Source: an uncultured Selenomonas sp. (GTDB taxonomy: Bacteria; Bacillota; Negativicutes; Selenomonadales; Selenomonadaceae). From it: a stretch of 5,496 bases of DNA. The stretch covers positions 1-5,496 of the forward strand of contig CALJPB010000271.1 of NCBI GenBank assembly GCA_937981305.1, given 5' to 3'. Shown here piece after piece: positions 1 to 5,496 of this stretch. The notes under the pieces are model-generated. The model was not told the DNA's origin. It searched no databases and was given only the letters and a program-made list of their open reading frames with translations. Numbering within the stretch: the stretch's first letter is position 1; each line of letters opens with the position of its first letter. The translations under genes were made by a program, and so were the position numbers.

Positions 1-1103
1 CCTGCATCGAGATGAAAGACGCGCGCAGGCGCATAGGTCATACGCTCGATCAGCGTCTCAAGCGGAAGCTTCCCTGTGTGAACCAGCTCCGTCATGAGTA
101 CGCCGAGTGCCGTCTCAAGCCCCGGGAAGCCACTCGGCGCGTAGATGTACTCGCGATCCTTCTCCTCGGGTGCGTGCGGCGAGTGGTCGGTGACGATCAT
201 CTCGATTGTTCCGTCGAGCAGCCCTGCGACCATCGCCTCAACATCCTTTGCCGTACGCAGAGGCGGGTTAACCTTCGTCGAACTGTCACGTGGGTCGACG
301 CATTCATCCGTCATCGTCAGATGATGCGGTGTGACCTCCGTTGTCGCATGCACGCCGCGTGCCTTTGCCTCACGAACGAGCTGTACCGCACGTCCCGAAC
401 TGATATGTGCGACGTGTACGTGCGCACCCGCATACTCTGCAAGCATGACATCGCGTGCAACGGCAATGTCCTCCGCCACGATCGGACGCCCCTTGATCCC
501 AAGCATCGCACTGCGATAACCCTCGTTCATTGCGCCGTCCTCGACGAGGGATGTGTCCTCCTCGTGATTGATGATCGCCTTGTCGAACGGAACAAGGTAG
601 TCGTAGGCACTGAGCAGTACCTTCGCCGACGGGTCATAATGCCCATCGTCCGAGAATGCGACTGCCCCCGCCTCGACCATATCGCCGAGTTCCGCGAGCT
701 CCCTGCCCTCCTGATTCTTCGTCACCGCACCGATGATGCGGATGTGGATGACGGCAGCATCCTCTGCTCGCTTGATGAGGCTCGTGACAAGCGCCGCATC
801 ATCCACCACGGGGCGCGTGTTCGGCATCGTTGCAATCGTCGTATAGCCGCCCGCTGCACCTGCACGCGAACCGGAGGCAAAGTCCTCCTTCGCCTCCTGC
901 CCCGGCTCACGGAGATGCGTGTGCATATCGATGAACCCGGGGGTGACGATCTTGCCTCTCGCGTCATAGACCTCGGCATCGCCCGCAGATAGATCTTTTC
1001 CAACCTGACGGATGACACCGTCCTCAATGAGGACATCACAGATTTCATCCCGCTGTGCGGCGGGATCGATCACCCGACCGCCCTTCAAAATCAATGCGCT
1101 CAT
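1..1103 (-). CDS. pyrC: Class I dihydroorotase PyrC (3' end outside the window)
   Basis: The product converts N-carbamoyl-L-aspartate to L-dihydroorotate, the third step of de novo UMP synthesis, in the cytosol. The first 367 codons are present; class I bacterial enzymes are usually about 425-430 residues, so roughly 60 residues of the C-terminus lie beyond position 1. The amidohydrolase metal ligands are all visible: the HxH motif in DMHTHLREPG (His61, His63), an Asp in FSDDG (Asp153), His180 in NHEED, His233 in VAHISSG and the catalytic Asp306 in VTDHSPHAPEEK. NPPLR at 279-283 is the substrate-side motif. These sit at a constant offset of about two residues from the ligands I recall for the Aquifex and Bacillus enzymes, so this is an active-type enzyme and not a degenerate pseudo-dihydroorotase. 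The ATG overlaps the pyrB TGA by one base, and a GGGAGGG ribosome site (1112-1118) lies 8 bases upstream inside pyrB. It is therefore co-transcribed and probably coupled with pyrB, under the same attenuator. Confidence 0.96.
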   Translation of the reverse strand, partial: MSALILKGGRVIDPAAQRDEICDVLIEDGVIRQVGKDLSAGDAEVYDARGKIVTPGFIDMHTHLREPGQEAKEDFASGSRAGAAGGYTTIATMPNTRPVVDDAALVTSLIKRAEDAAVIHIRIIGAVTKNQEGRELAELGDMVEAGAVAFSDDGHYDPSAKVLLSAYDYLVPFDKAIINHEEDTSLVEDGAMNEGYRSAMLGIKGRPIVAEDIAVARDVMLAEYAGAHVHVAHISSGRAVQLVREAKARGVHATTEVTPHHLTMTDECVDPRDSSTKVNPPLRTAKDVEAMVAGLLDGTIEMIVTDHSPHAPEEKDREYIYAPSGFPGLETALGVLMTELVHTGKLPLETLIERMTYAPARVFHLDA

Positions 1104-2041
1104 CAGGCTTTCCCTCCCATCAGCACCAAGGTGAAGAGTGCCATGCGGATGGCAACCCCGTTTTTCACTTCCTCCTGAATCCGCGACTGTACGCCATAGG
1201 CGACAGACTCCGAGATTTCCCACCCCTTATTCATGGGGCCGGGGTGAAGGACGAGCGCGTCGTTCGCAAGTGCCAGACGTTCCTCGTTCAGCCCGTAGAT
1301 ACGTGCATACTCGCGTGTCGAGGGGAACAGCCCGCCCTTCATACGTTCGAGCTGAATGCGCAGCACCTCGATCACATCTGCACCCTCGACCGCGTCCTCG
1401 ATGCGGTCATGGATGGTGATCCCCTCCTCCTCATGCAGAAAGCGCGGCAGGAGAGGACGTGGACCCGCGATATGTACGTCCATGCCCATCTTGCGCATGC
1501 CCTGAATGTCCGAACGCGCCACGCGGCTGTGCAGCACATCCCCGAGAATGGCAACCTTCAGCCCCGCAAGCTTCCCCTTGTTCTCCTCGATGGTATAGAG
1601 GTTGAGCAGCCCCTGCGAGGGATGTGCGTGTGCGCCGTCACCCGCGTTGATAATCACGGGAGAAACAGCATCGGCAGCATATGCGGCAGCGCCCTCCGCC
1701 TTGTGGCGCATGACGATTGCATCCACGCCCATCGCCTCGATCGTGTAGAGCGTATCGCGCAGACTCTCCCCCTTGACAATGCTCGACGCGCTCGCCGTGA
1801 TATTCACGACATCCGCGCCGAGGTACTTTCCTGCGAGCTCAAACGGTGTACGCGTGCGTGTGCTCGGCTCGTAAAACAGCGTGACAATCGCCTTTCCCCT
1901 AAGTGCCGGCACCTTCTTGATGTCGCGGCCGACAATGTTCTTCATCTCGCGCGCCGTGTTCAGGATCAGACGAATCTCCTCCGCCGAAAAATCTTCGAGC
2001 GCAAGAACATCACGTCCCTTGAGTGATAACTCCTGACTCAT
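1103..2041 (-). CDS. pyrB: Aspartate carbamoyltransferase catalytic chain PyrB
   Basis: This cytosolic enzyme condenses carbamoyl phosphate with L-aspartate, the committed step of pyrimidine synthesis. From the chosen start it has 312 residues, normal for the catalytic chain. The carbamoyl-phosphate loop is FYEPSTRTRTPFE (56-68), matching the transcarbamylase signature F-x-E-x-S-T-R-T. The mobile 80s loop is SASSIVKGESL (84-94) with Lys90. Further active-site motifs are MRH (111-113), HPSQ (140-143), HSRVARS (171-177), VLRIQ with Arg228 and Gln230, and LHPGPMN (265-271). Pro66 takes the place of the serine usual in STRTRxSFE. Two in-frame ATGs exist; the upstream one at 2047 abuts the ribosome site with no spacing, whereas the one at 2041 is 6 bases from it, so 2041 is preferred (314 residues if 2047 is used). 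No regulatory chain gene pyrI is seen. The gene is first after a PyrR-type attenuator and overlaps pyrC by one base. Confidence 0.97.
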   Translation of the reverse strand: MSQELSLKGRDVLALEDFSAEEIRLILNTAREMKNIVGRDIKKVPALRGKAIVTLFYEPSTRTRTPFELAGKYLGADVVNITASASSIVKGESLRDTLYTIEAMGVDAIVMRHKAEGAAAYAADAVSPVIINAGDGAHAHPSQGLLNLYTIEENKGKLAGLKVAILGDVLHSRVARSDIQGMRKMGMDVHIAGPRPLLPRFLHEEEGITIHDRIEDAVEGADVIEVLRIQLERMKGGLFPSTREYARIYGLNEERLALANDALVLHPGPMNKGWEISESVAYGVQSRIQEEVKNGVAIRMALFTLVLMGGKA

Positions 2042-2047
2042 GTGCAT

Positions 2048-2054
2048 CCCCTTT
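2048..2054 (-). promoter_or_regulatory. pyrB ribosome binding site that decides the start
   Basis: AAAGGGG on the minus strand directly abuts an ATG at 2047 and lies 6 bases before a second in-frame ATG at 2041. Normal spacing favours 2041. The first A of the site is also the last base of the stop codon of the small upstream frame (2143-2054), so ribosomes leaving that frame would be delivered to this site. Confidence 0.75.
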
Positions 2055-2143
2055 CAATAAAAAAGCTTTCCCATGCCCAAAGAAAGGCATAAGAAAGCTT
2101 TGCATTCTAAAATTGGATAGACGGATGGTGTCGTGTGTTTCAT
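2054..2143 (-). CDS. Candidate 29-residue leader peptide across the attenuator
   Basis: An ATG at 2143 opens a 29-codon frame beginning MKHTTPSVYPILEC and ending GKLFY before a TGA at 2056-2054. AAGGGAG (2156-2150) lies 6 bases upstream as a plausible ribosome site; it is embedded in the 3' arm of the PyrR loop and in the antiterminator. The frame spans the whole terminator hairpin and ends just before the pyrB ribosome site. Translation would be blocked by PyrR binding and, if it took place, could melt the terminator and feed ribosomes to pyrB. That layout resembles the enteric pyrB leader peptide. Against it: the frame is short, it uses AT-rich codons such as TTA, and its ribosome site is required anyway for antiterminator pairing. 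It resembles no protein known to me. Treat as a hypothesis. Confidence 0.3.
   Translation of the reverse strand: MKHTTPSVYPILECKAFLCLSLGMGKLFY
2059..2101 (-). terminator. Intrinsic terminator of the pyr attenuator
   Basis: The minus-strand RNA forms a 16-bp uninterrupted stem (2101-2086 with 2077-2062, including two G-U pairs) around an 8-base loop (2085-2078), and the transcript continues with a run of six U (2064-2059). It lies immediately upstream of the pyrB ribosome site and not after a gene, as expected for an attenuator. Its 5' arm can pair instead with the antiterminator. It is also the first terminator met by transcripts coming out of recD2. Confidence 0.92.
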
Positions 2144-2157
2144 TGAAAACTCCCTTA
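2090..2157 (-). promoter_or_regulatory. Antiterminator of the pyr attenuator
   Basis: UAAGGGAGUUUU (2157-2146) pairs over 12 continuous positions, with G-U wobbles, with AAAGCUUUCUUA (2101-2090), leaving a 44-base loop. The 5' arm overlaps the 3' arm of the PyrR-binding stem, and the 3' arm is the 5' arm of the terminator. It therefore cannot coexist with either structure, which is the logic of known PyrR attenuators. Pairings were worked out by hand; no folding energies were computed. Confidence 0.75.
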
Positions 2158-2181
2158 AGGCCTCACAGGACCTCTTAAAAG
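2152..2181 (-). promoter_or_regulatory. PyrR-binding loop (anti-antiterminator)
   Basis: The RNA contains GGUCCUGUGAGGCC at 2172-2159, matching the PyrR recognition consensus ARUCCNGNGAGGYU at every position except the first and last, which change together from A-U to G-C. A 7-bp lower stem (2181-2175 with 2158-2152), a two-purine bulge on the 5' side (2174-2173) and an upper stem around a UGUGA loop reproduce the usual PyrR hairpin. In the family, PyrR with UMP or UTP stabilises this hairpin, which releases the terminator and lowers pyr expression. No pyrR gene lies in the window. Confidence 0.88.
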
Positions 2182-2191
2182 GTGATATGTG

Positions 2192-2214
2192 GGAAGCATG
2201 AATACCACGCTTCC
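2192..2214 (-). other. 5'-terminal leader hairpin
   Basis: GGAAGCGU (2214-2207) pairs with AUGCUUCC (2199-2192) around a 7-base loop, with one G-U pair. It begins about 7 bases after the predicted transcription start near A2221. A stem this close to the 5' end could shield the mRNA from 5'-dependent decay. Its GGAAGC arm could alternatively pair with GCUUUC in the terminator 5' arm. Function is inferred only. Confidence 0.5.
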
Positions 2215-2227
2215 TTTACTTCCCTTC

Positions 2228-2256
2228 ATTATACTATTTTCAGGTGTAAAAATCAA
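2228..2256 (-). promoter_or_regulatory. Housekeeping sigma promoter of pyrBC
   Basis: On the minus strand TTGATT (2256-2251) is followed after exactly 17 bases by TATAAT (2233-2228), a perfect -10 and a -35 with good agreement to the sigma-70/sigma-A consensus. Initiation is predicted near A2221. The -35 begins 22 bases after the recD2 stop codon, so pyrBC has its own promoter. The resulting leader is about 180 bases to the pyrB start. Confidence 0.88.
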
Positions 2257-2278
2257 CTGCTTGCATAGTAACAGAAGA

Positions 2279-4447
2279 TTAGATTTTCTCCGCCAGCCGC
2301 TCTGCGAGCAGTGTATAGCGGCGGCGCGTGCGATCATTGCTCACGGCGGAAAAGAGTGCCGTACGGTCACCAATGAGGATAACCCCCTTCTTCGCGCGTG
2401 TTACGGCGGTGTAGAGCAAGTTCCGTTGGAGCATAATGTGATGCGCACGCACGAGCGGGAGGATGATGATGTCGTACTCACTGCCCTGACTCTTGTGCAC
2501 GCTCATCGCGTAGGCAAGCGTGAGCGCACCGAACTCGTCCCGCGTATAGGGAATCTCCACATCCTCTGCAAATGCGACAACGAGGTGCTCCGAATCGATT
2601 TGGACAATGCGTCCGATGTCGCCGTTGAACACATTCTTCATATAGTCGTTGCGCGTCTGCATGACTTTGTCGCCAAGGCGGAATCCGACCGCCTCCGCCT
2701 TGTCTGCCGCAGGCGGGTTCAGTGCCGCCTGCAAACTGCGGTTGAGCAGATCCACACCGCACGCCTCGCGCCGCATGGGTGACAGCACCTGCAGATCCAT
2801 GAGATCCGTACCTGTGCGCATGAGCTGTGTACAAATGGAAACAATCTGTGCCGCAGCATCCTCGCTCGATACCGCTGTGACGAATGAAAAATCCGCCTCC
2901 GTGAAGGATGGCACGCGACCGGAGTTAATGGCGTGTGCATTGAGGACGATCGTGCCCGTATTGTTCTGACGGAAGATCTCGGTCAGACGGACGCTCGGAA
3001 TGACACCCGAGCGCAGGATGTCCTTGAGCACGGAACCCGGACCGACGGCAGGGAGCTGATCCACATCGCCGACGAGGATGAGATGCGCCCCCGGGAGGAC
3101 GGCGGTGAGGAGATGCTGCATGAGCACGATGTCCATCATGGAAACCTCGTCCACAATGATGACATCTGCCTCGAGCTGCGTCTCCGCGTCGCGTGCAAAG
3201 CGCATCTCGCCGTCCTCCCTGCCCTGTGCTTCGAGCATACGGTGCACGGTCGCAGCGGGACAGCCCGTCGCCTCCGCGAGACGCTTTGCTGCGCGTCCCG
3301 TCGGAGCGGCAAGCAGGATCTCAAGCCCCTGCGCCCCGAGGATGTCGATCATGCTGCGCACGACGGTCGTTTTGCCCGTACCCGGGCCTCCCGTCAGAAT
3401 GAGAACGCCGTGTTCGAGCGCAGCAATGACCGCCTCACGCTGCGCTGCAGCGAGGCTGACACGATGCTCCGTCTCCCACGCTGTAACGAGGGCAGCGGTA
3501 TCGTGAACGTGGATGTGATCCGCCTTTCTATGAAGCATCCGCAGCAGCCGCGCCGTCTCCACCTCCGCCTTGTAGAGCTGTGGTGCGTAGATGAGGCGTT
3601 CCCCCATCTCGTCCACTGCATAGAGCCGGCTCATCTTCACCTCACGGCTGAGCACCTCCATGACCTCACTGCGCGTGACGCCAAGACGCTTCGATGCCTG
3701 CTCTGCAAGCATGGATTCGGGGATGCAGCAGTGTCCGCCCGAGGAGATTTGTGCGAGCTCATAGGAAAGCCCTGCGGCAATGCGCGGCGAGGAATTTTTT
3801 TCCCATCCTGCGGCAATGGCAATGGTATCCGCTGTGATGAAGCCGATCCCGTCAATCTCCTGCGCTAGACGATAGGGAGCTTTCTCCATCACCTCGACCG
3901 CAAGCGATCCGTATGCCTTGAAAATACGCGCCGCGTAGGTGCCGCTCACACCGTGCTCCTCAAGCCAGAGCATGATGTCGCGCAGCTCGGACTGGCGCAT
4001 ATAGGAGGCGGTTATCTTCTCCACAGTCTTCGGGCCGATGCCCGCGACCTCTCTCAGGCGGCTCGGCGCACGCTCGATGATCTGCAGTGCCTCCGCGCCG
4101 AACTTCTCGACGATGCGCCGCGCCATCGCGGGGCCAATCCCGTCAATGGTGCCCGATGCGAGAAAACGCTCAATGCCGCCCGCACTCGTGGGAGCACTGA
4201 CGCGCATACACGCCGCCTGAAACTGCCGCCCAAAACGCGGATGCGTGACCCAGCTCCCCGTCAGACGAACCTCCTGCCCGACCAACGGAGCAGCCCCCTT
4301 CGTTGTCGCCGTGCATTTCCCCGCGTGCTCCATACGCAGGCGAAAGACAGCGAATGCACCGTCTCCCGCAGAGAAGATGACATGATCGACAACGCCCGTC
4401 AGCTCTTCTTCCTCGGTGTGAAACCCAAGGTTTTGTTGGAGTTCCAT
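2279..4447 (-). CDS. recD2: RecD2-family ATP-dependent 5'-3' DNA helicase
   Basis: This is an SF1B helicase of the RecD2/YrrC type, which works in DNA repair and replication-fork maintenance without RecB and RecC. Its 722 residues are close to the Deinococcus enzyme. An N-terminal region (about 1-85) precedes helix-hairpin-helix elements at 99-117 (IDGIGPAMARRI), 131-149 (VAGIGPKTVEKI) and 194-210 (EIDGIGFITADTIA), which are diagnostic of RecD2 against RecD. Motor motifs follow: Walker A GGPGTGKT (353-360), motif Ia APTGRAAKRL (381-390), Walker B IIVDEVSMMD (430-439), motif III LVGDVDQLPAVGPG (458-471), IFRQ (491-494), motif V with SVHKSQGSEYD (649-659) and motif VI LLYTAVTRAKKGV (677-689). 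All are intact. The ATG follows the ABC-F stop by one base, with GGAGG (4458-4454) 6 bases upstream inside the ABC-F gene, so coupling is likely. It ends with TAA 22 bases before the pyr promoter, with no terminator of its own visible. Confidence 0.96.
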   Translation of the reverse strand: MELQQNLGFHTEEEELTGVVDHVIFSAGDGAFAVFRLRMEHAGKCTATTKGAAPLVGQEVRLTGSWVTHPRFGRQFQAACMRVSAPTSAGGIERFLASGTIDGIGPAMARRIVEKFGAEALQIIERAPSRLREVAGIGPKTVEKITASYMRQSELRDIMLWLEEHGVSGTYAARIFKAYGSLAVEVMEKAPYRLAQEIDGIGFITADTIAIAAGWEKNSSPRIAAGLSYELAQISSGGHCCIPESMLAEQASKRLGVTRSEVMEVLSREVKMSRLYAVDEMGERLIYAPQLYKAEVETARLLRMLHRKADHIHVHDTAALVTAWETEHRVSLAAAQREAVIAALEHGVLILTGGPGTGKTTVVRSMIDILGAQGLEILLAAPTGRAAKRLAEATGCPAATVHRMLEAQGREDGEMRFARDAETQLEADVIIVDEVSMMDIVLMQHLLTAVLPGAHLILVGDVDQLPAVGPGSVLKDILRSGVIPSVRLTEIFRQNNTGTIVLNAHAINSGRVPSFTEADFSFVTAVSSEDAAAQIVSICTQLMRTGTDLMDLQVLSPMRREACGVDLLNRSLQAALNPPAADKAEAVGFRLGDKVMQTRNDYMKNVFNGDIGRIVQIDSEHLVVAFAEDVEIPYTRDEFGALTLAYAMSVHKSQGSEYDIIILPLVRAHHIMLQRNLLYTAVTRAKKGVILIGDRTALFSAVSNDRTRRRYTLLAERLAEKI

Positions 4448-4448
4448 G

Positions 4449-5496
4449 TCACGCCTCCGTCAGCTGTTCCCATTTCTCATAACGCTGCATGATCTCGATT
4501 TCCTTTGCCGCATATGCCTGTGCAATCGCATGGCTGCGCTCCGGATCCGCCTGCGTCTCGGGGCGGTTCATCTCGTACTCAAGTCCCTTCAGCTCCGCCT
4601 CCGCCATTGCGATTTCCGCCTCTGTGCGCTCGATCATCTCCTGCCGGCGGGCGGCAGGAATGGCACTGTGTACCGCAGCCTTCGGCGCAGCAGGTGCCTC
4701 CGCATGATCTTTTTTCTCCTGTGCGGGAGGCGCACTCTGCGCCTTCTTCTCTGCGTGCGGCGCGTCCGCTGCGGCGGCCTCCCTCTCGGCTTCCTTCTTC
4801 ATCAGATAGTAGCTGTAGTTGCCGAGGTACTCCGTGATCCTGCCATCCTTCAGCTCGAGGGTGCAGTTTGCCGTCTTGTCGAGGAAATAGCGGTCATGTG
4901 ACACGGCGATGAACGTGCCGGGGAACGCCATCAACGCCTCCTCCACCGCCTCACGTGCAGGGATGTCGAGATGGTTCGTCGGCTCGTCCAGTACGAGAAA
5001 GTTCGCGTCCGTCAGCATGAGCTTGAGAAATGCCACACGCGCCTGTTCCCCGCCTGAGAGCGCACCGATGAGCCGCAGCACATCATCCCCGTGGAAGAGG
5101 AACGCCCCGAGATAGTTGCGTGCCGTCTCCTCATCCAGACCGTAAGTGTAGCAGATCTCATCCAAGATGGTCTTCGAGGGATCCAGCCCCTCATGCTGCT
5201 GTGAGAAATAACCGATCTTGACGCGGCTGCCGATCTTCAGCCGCCCCGTCGCCTCAAGTTCCCCGACAAGGATTTGCAGCAGCGTCGTCTTGCCGACACC
5301 GTTCTCGCCGATGAGTGCCACACCATCCCCCTTGCGGATGAGCAGAGAAATGCGGTCGAGGATGCGCTGCCCGCCCGGATAGGCAAAGGCGATGTCCTCG
5401 AGCTCCGCCACGCGCTGCGCACACTCCGTCGGCTTTGCAAAGGCAAAATACTTGAAGCGTGCCGCCTCGGGCGGCAGCACGATCCGCTCAAGGCGG
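4449..5496 (-). CDS. ABC-F family ATPase, C-terminal part (5' end outside the window)
   Basis: Only the second ABC domain and C-terminal tail are present; the frame is open through 5496 and the true start lies outside. A GTG at 5480 is internal and not a start; residue numbers here count from it. Seen in order: Walker A GENGVGKTT (58-66), Q-loop YFSQQHEG (91-98), signature LSGGEQARVAF (141-151), Walker B FLVLDEPTNHLD (161-172) and H-loop AVSHDRYFLD (192-201). An EPTNHLD Walker B with no membrane segments identifies ABC-F, whose members act at the ribosomal E site in translation or antibiotic protection, and are not transporters. After the ATPase comes a Lys/Ala/Pro-rich linker (about 228-276) and a helical, probably coiled-coil tail (278-343) ending in YEKWEQLTEA, as in YdiF/Uup-type housekeeping members. 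Which subfamily, and whether it protects against a drug, needs the missing interdomain linker. It is one base upstream of recD2 and probably shares its transcript. Confidence 0.93.
   Translation of the reverse strand, partial: RLERIVLPPEAARFKYFAFAKPTECAQRVAELEDIAFAYPGGQRILDRISLLIRKGDGVALIGENGVGKTTLLQILVGELEATGRLKIGSRVKIGYFSQQHEGLDPSKTILDEICYTYGLDEETARNYLGAFLFHGDDVLRLIGALSGGEQARVAFLKLMLTDANFLVLDEPTNHLDIPAREAVEEALMAFPGTFIAVSHDRYFLDKTANCTLELKDGRITEYLGNYSYYLMKKEAEREAAAADAPHAEKKAQSAPPAQEKKDHAEAPAAPKAAVHSAIPAARRQEMIERTEAEIAMAEAELKGLEYEMNRPETQADPERSHAIAQAYAAKEIEIMQRYEKWEQLTEA

Noticed and set aside
12..992. Long plus-strand open frame opposite pyrC (326 codons)
   Set aside because: It is antisense to a dihydroorotase with intact catalytic motifs. 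Its composition is rich in Arg, His and Cys with no recognisable domain, typical of the reverse strand of GC-rich coding sequence.
1055..2026. Long plus-strand open frame opposite pyrB (323 codons)
   Set aside because: It mirrors a complete pyrB gene and has no recognisable domain; an artefact of codon bias.
2155..2199. 14-codon minus-strand frame starting at 2199 and overlapping the PyrR loop
   Set aside because: It has no well-spaced ribosome site, is very short, and its sequence is explained by the hairpins it overlaps. The longer version of this frame starts upstream of the predicted transcription start.
2933..3868. Long plus-strand open frame opposite recD2 (311 codons)
   Set aside because: It lies wholly within recD2 on the other strand, with low-complexity composition and no domain signal.
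4640..4658. Perfect 7-bp inverted repeat (CCTGCCG / CGGCAGG) inside the ABC-F gene
   Set aside because: It encodes ordinary residues of the tail, lacks a U-tract and is not repeated elsewhere in the window; probably chance in GC-rich sequence.
5478..5480. GTG at 5480 as the start of the ABC-F gene
   Set aside because: The frame stays open upstream to 5496, and the product would lack the first ABC domain and linker; the start lies outside the window.
1..5496. Mobile elements, CRISPR arrays, tRNA or rRNA genes, defence genes
   Set aside because: No terminal repeats, transposase or integrase motifs, regular spaced repeats or RNA gene signatures were seen; coding style is uniform across the window.

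Overview
The window is a compact, GC-rich bacterial segment in which every supported gene lies on the minus strand, so transcription runs from high to low coordinates. The order of transcription is: the C-terminal part of an ABC-F family ATPase (5496-4449, 5' end outside the window), recD2 (4447-2279), a 237-base intergenic leader, pyrB (2041-1103) and most of pyrC (1103-1, 3' end outside the window). Purine-rich GGAGG-type ribosome sites, a canonical sigma-70/sigma-A promoter and a PyrR-type attenuator point to the Firmicutes in the broad sense. The GC-rich coding sequence and the protein style suggest a Negativicutes member such as a Selenomonas relative. That lineage guess is inference and cannot be confirmed from this sequence alone.

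Region 1 (5496-2279) holds two tightly packed genes: a ribosome-associated type ABC-F ATPase and the SF1B helicase RecD2. They are separated by one base (TGA-C-ATG), and the recD2 ribosome site lies inside the last ABC-F codons, so the two are probably translationally coupled. I see no intrinsic terminator after recD2.

Region 2 (2278-2042) is the control region of the pyrimidine genes and the most informative part of the window. In transcription order it contains a near-consensus promoter (TTGATT, 17 bases, TATAAT), a 5'-terminal hairpin, a PyrR-binding loop that differs from the published consensus only by a paired A-U to G-C change, a 12-bp antiterminator, and a 16-bp terminator hairpin with a U-tract. 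The antiterminator 5' arm overlaps the 3' arm of the PyrR loop and its 3' arm is the 5' arm of the terminator, so the antiterminator excludes both other structures. This is the PyrR attenuation design: with UMP-bound PyrR the terminator forms and pyrBC is silenced; without it the antiterminator forms and transcription continues. A 29-codon reading frame with a good ribosome site runs through the terminator and stops just before the pyrB ribosome site. It may be chance, but its geometry resembles the enteric pyrB leader-peptide attenuator.

Region 3 (2041-1) encodes the second and third steps of de novo UMP synthesis: aspartate carbamoyltransferase (PyrB) and class I dihydroorotase (PyrC). They overlap by one base (TGATG). 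Both have their recognised catalytic and metal-binding residues. No pyrR gene is present in the window, so the regulator must be encoded elsewhere. I found no mobile element, tRNA, rRNA, CRISPR array or evident new multi-gene system; the novelty candidates lie in the leader RNA.
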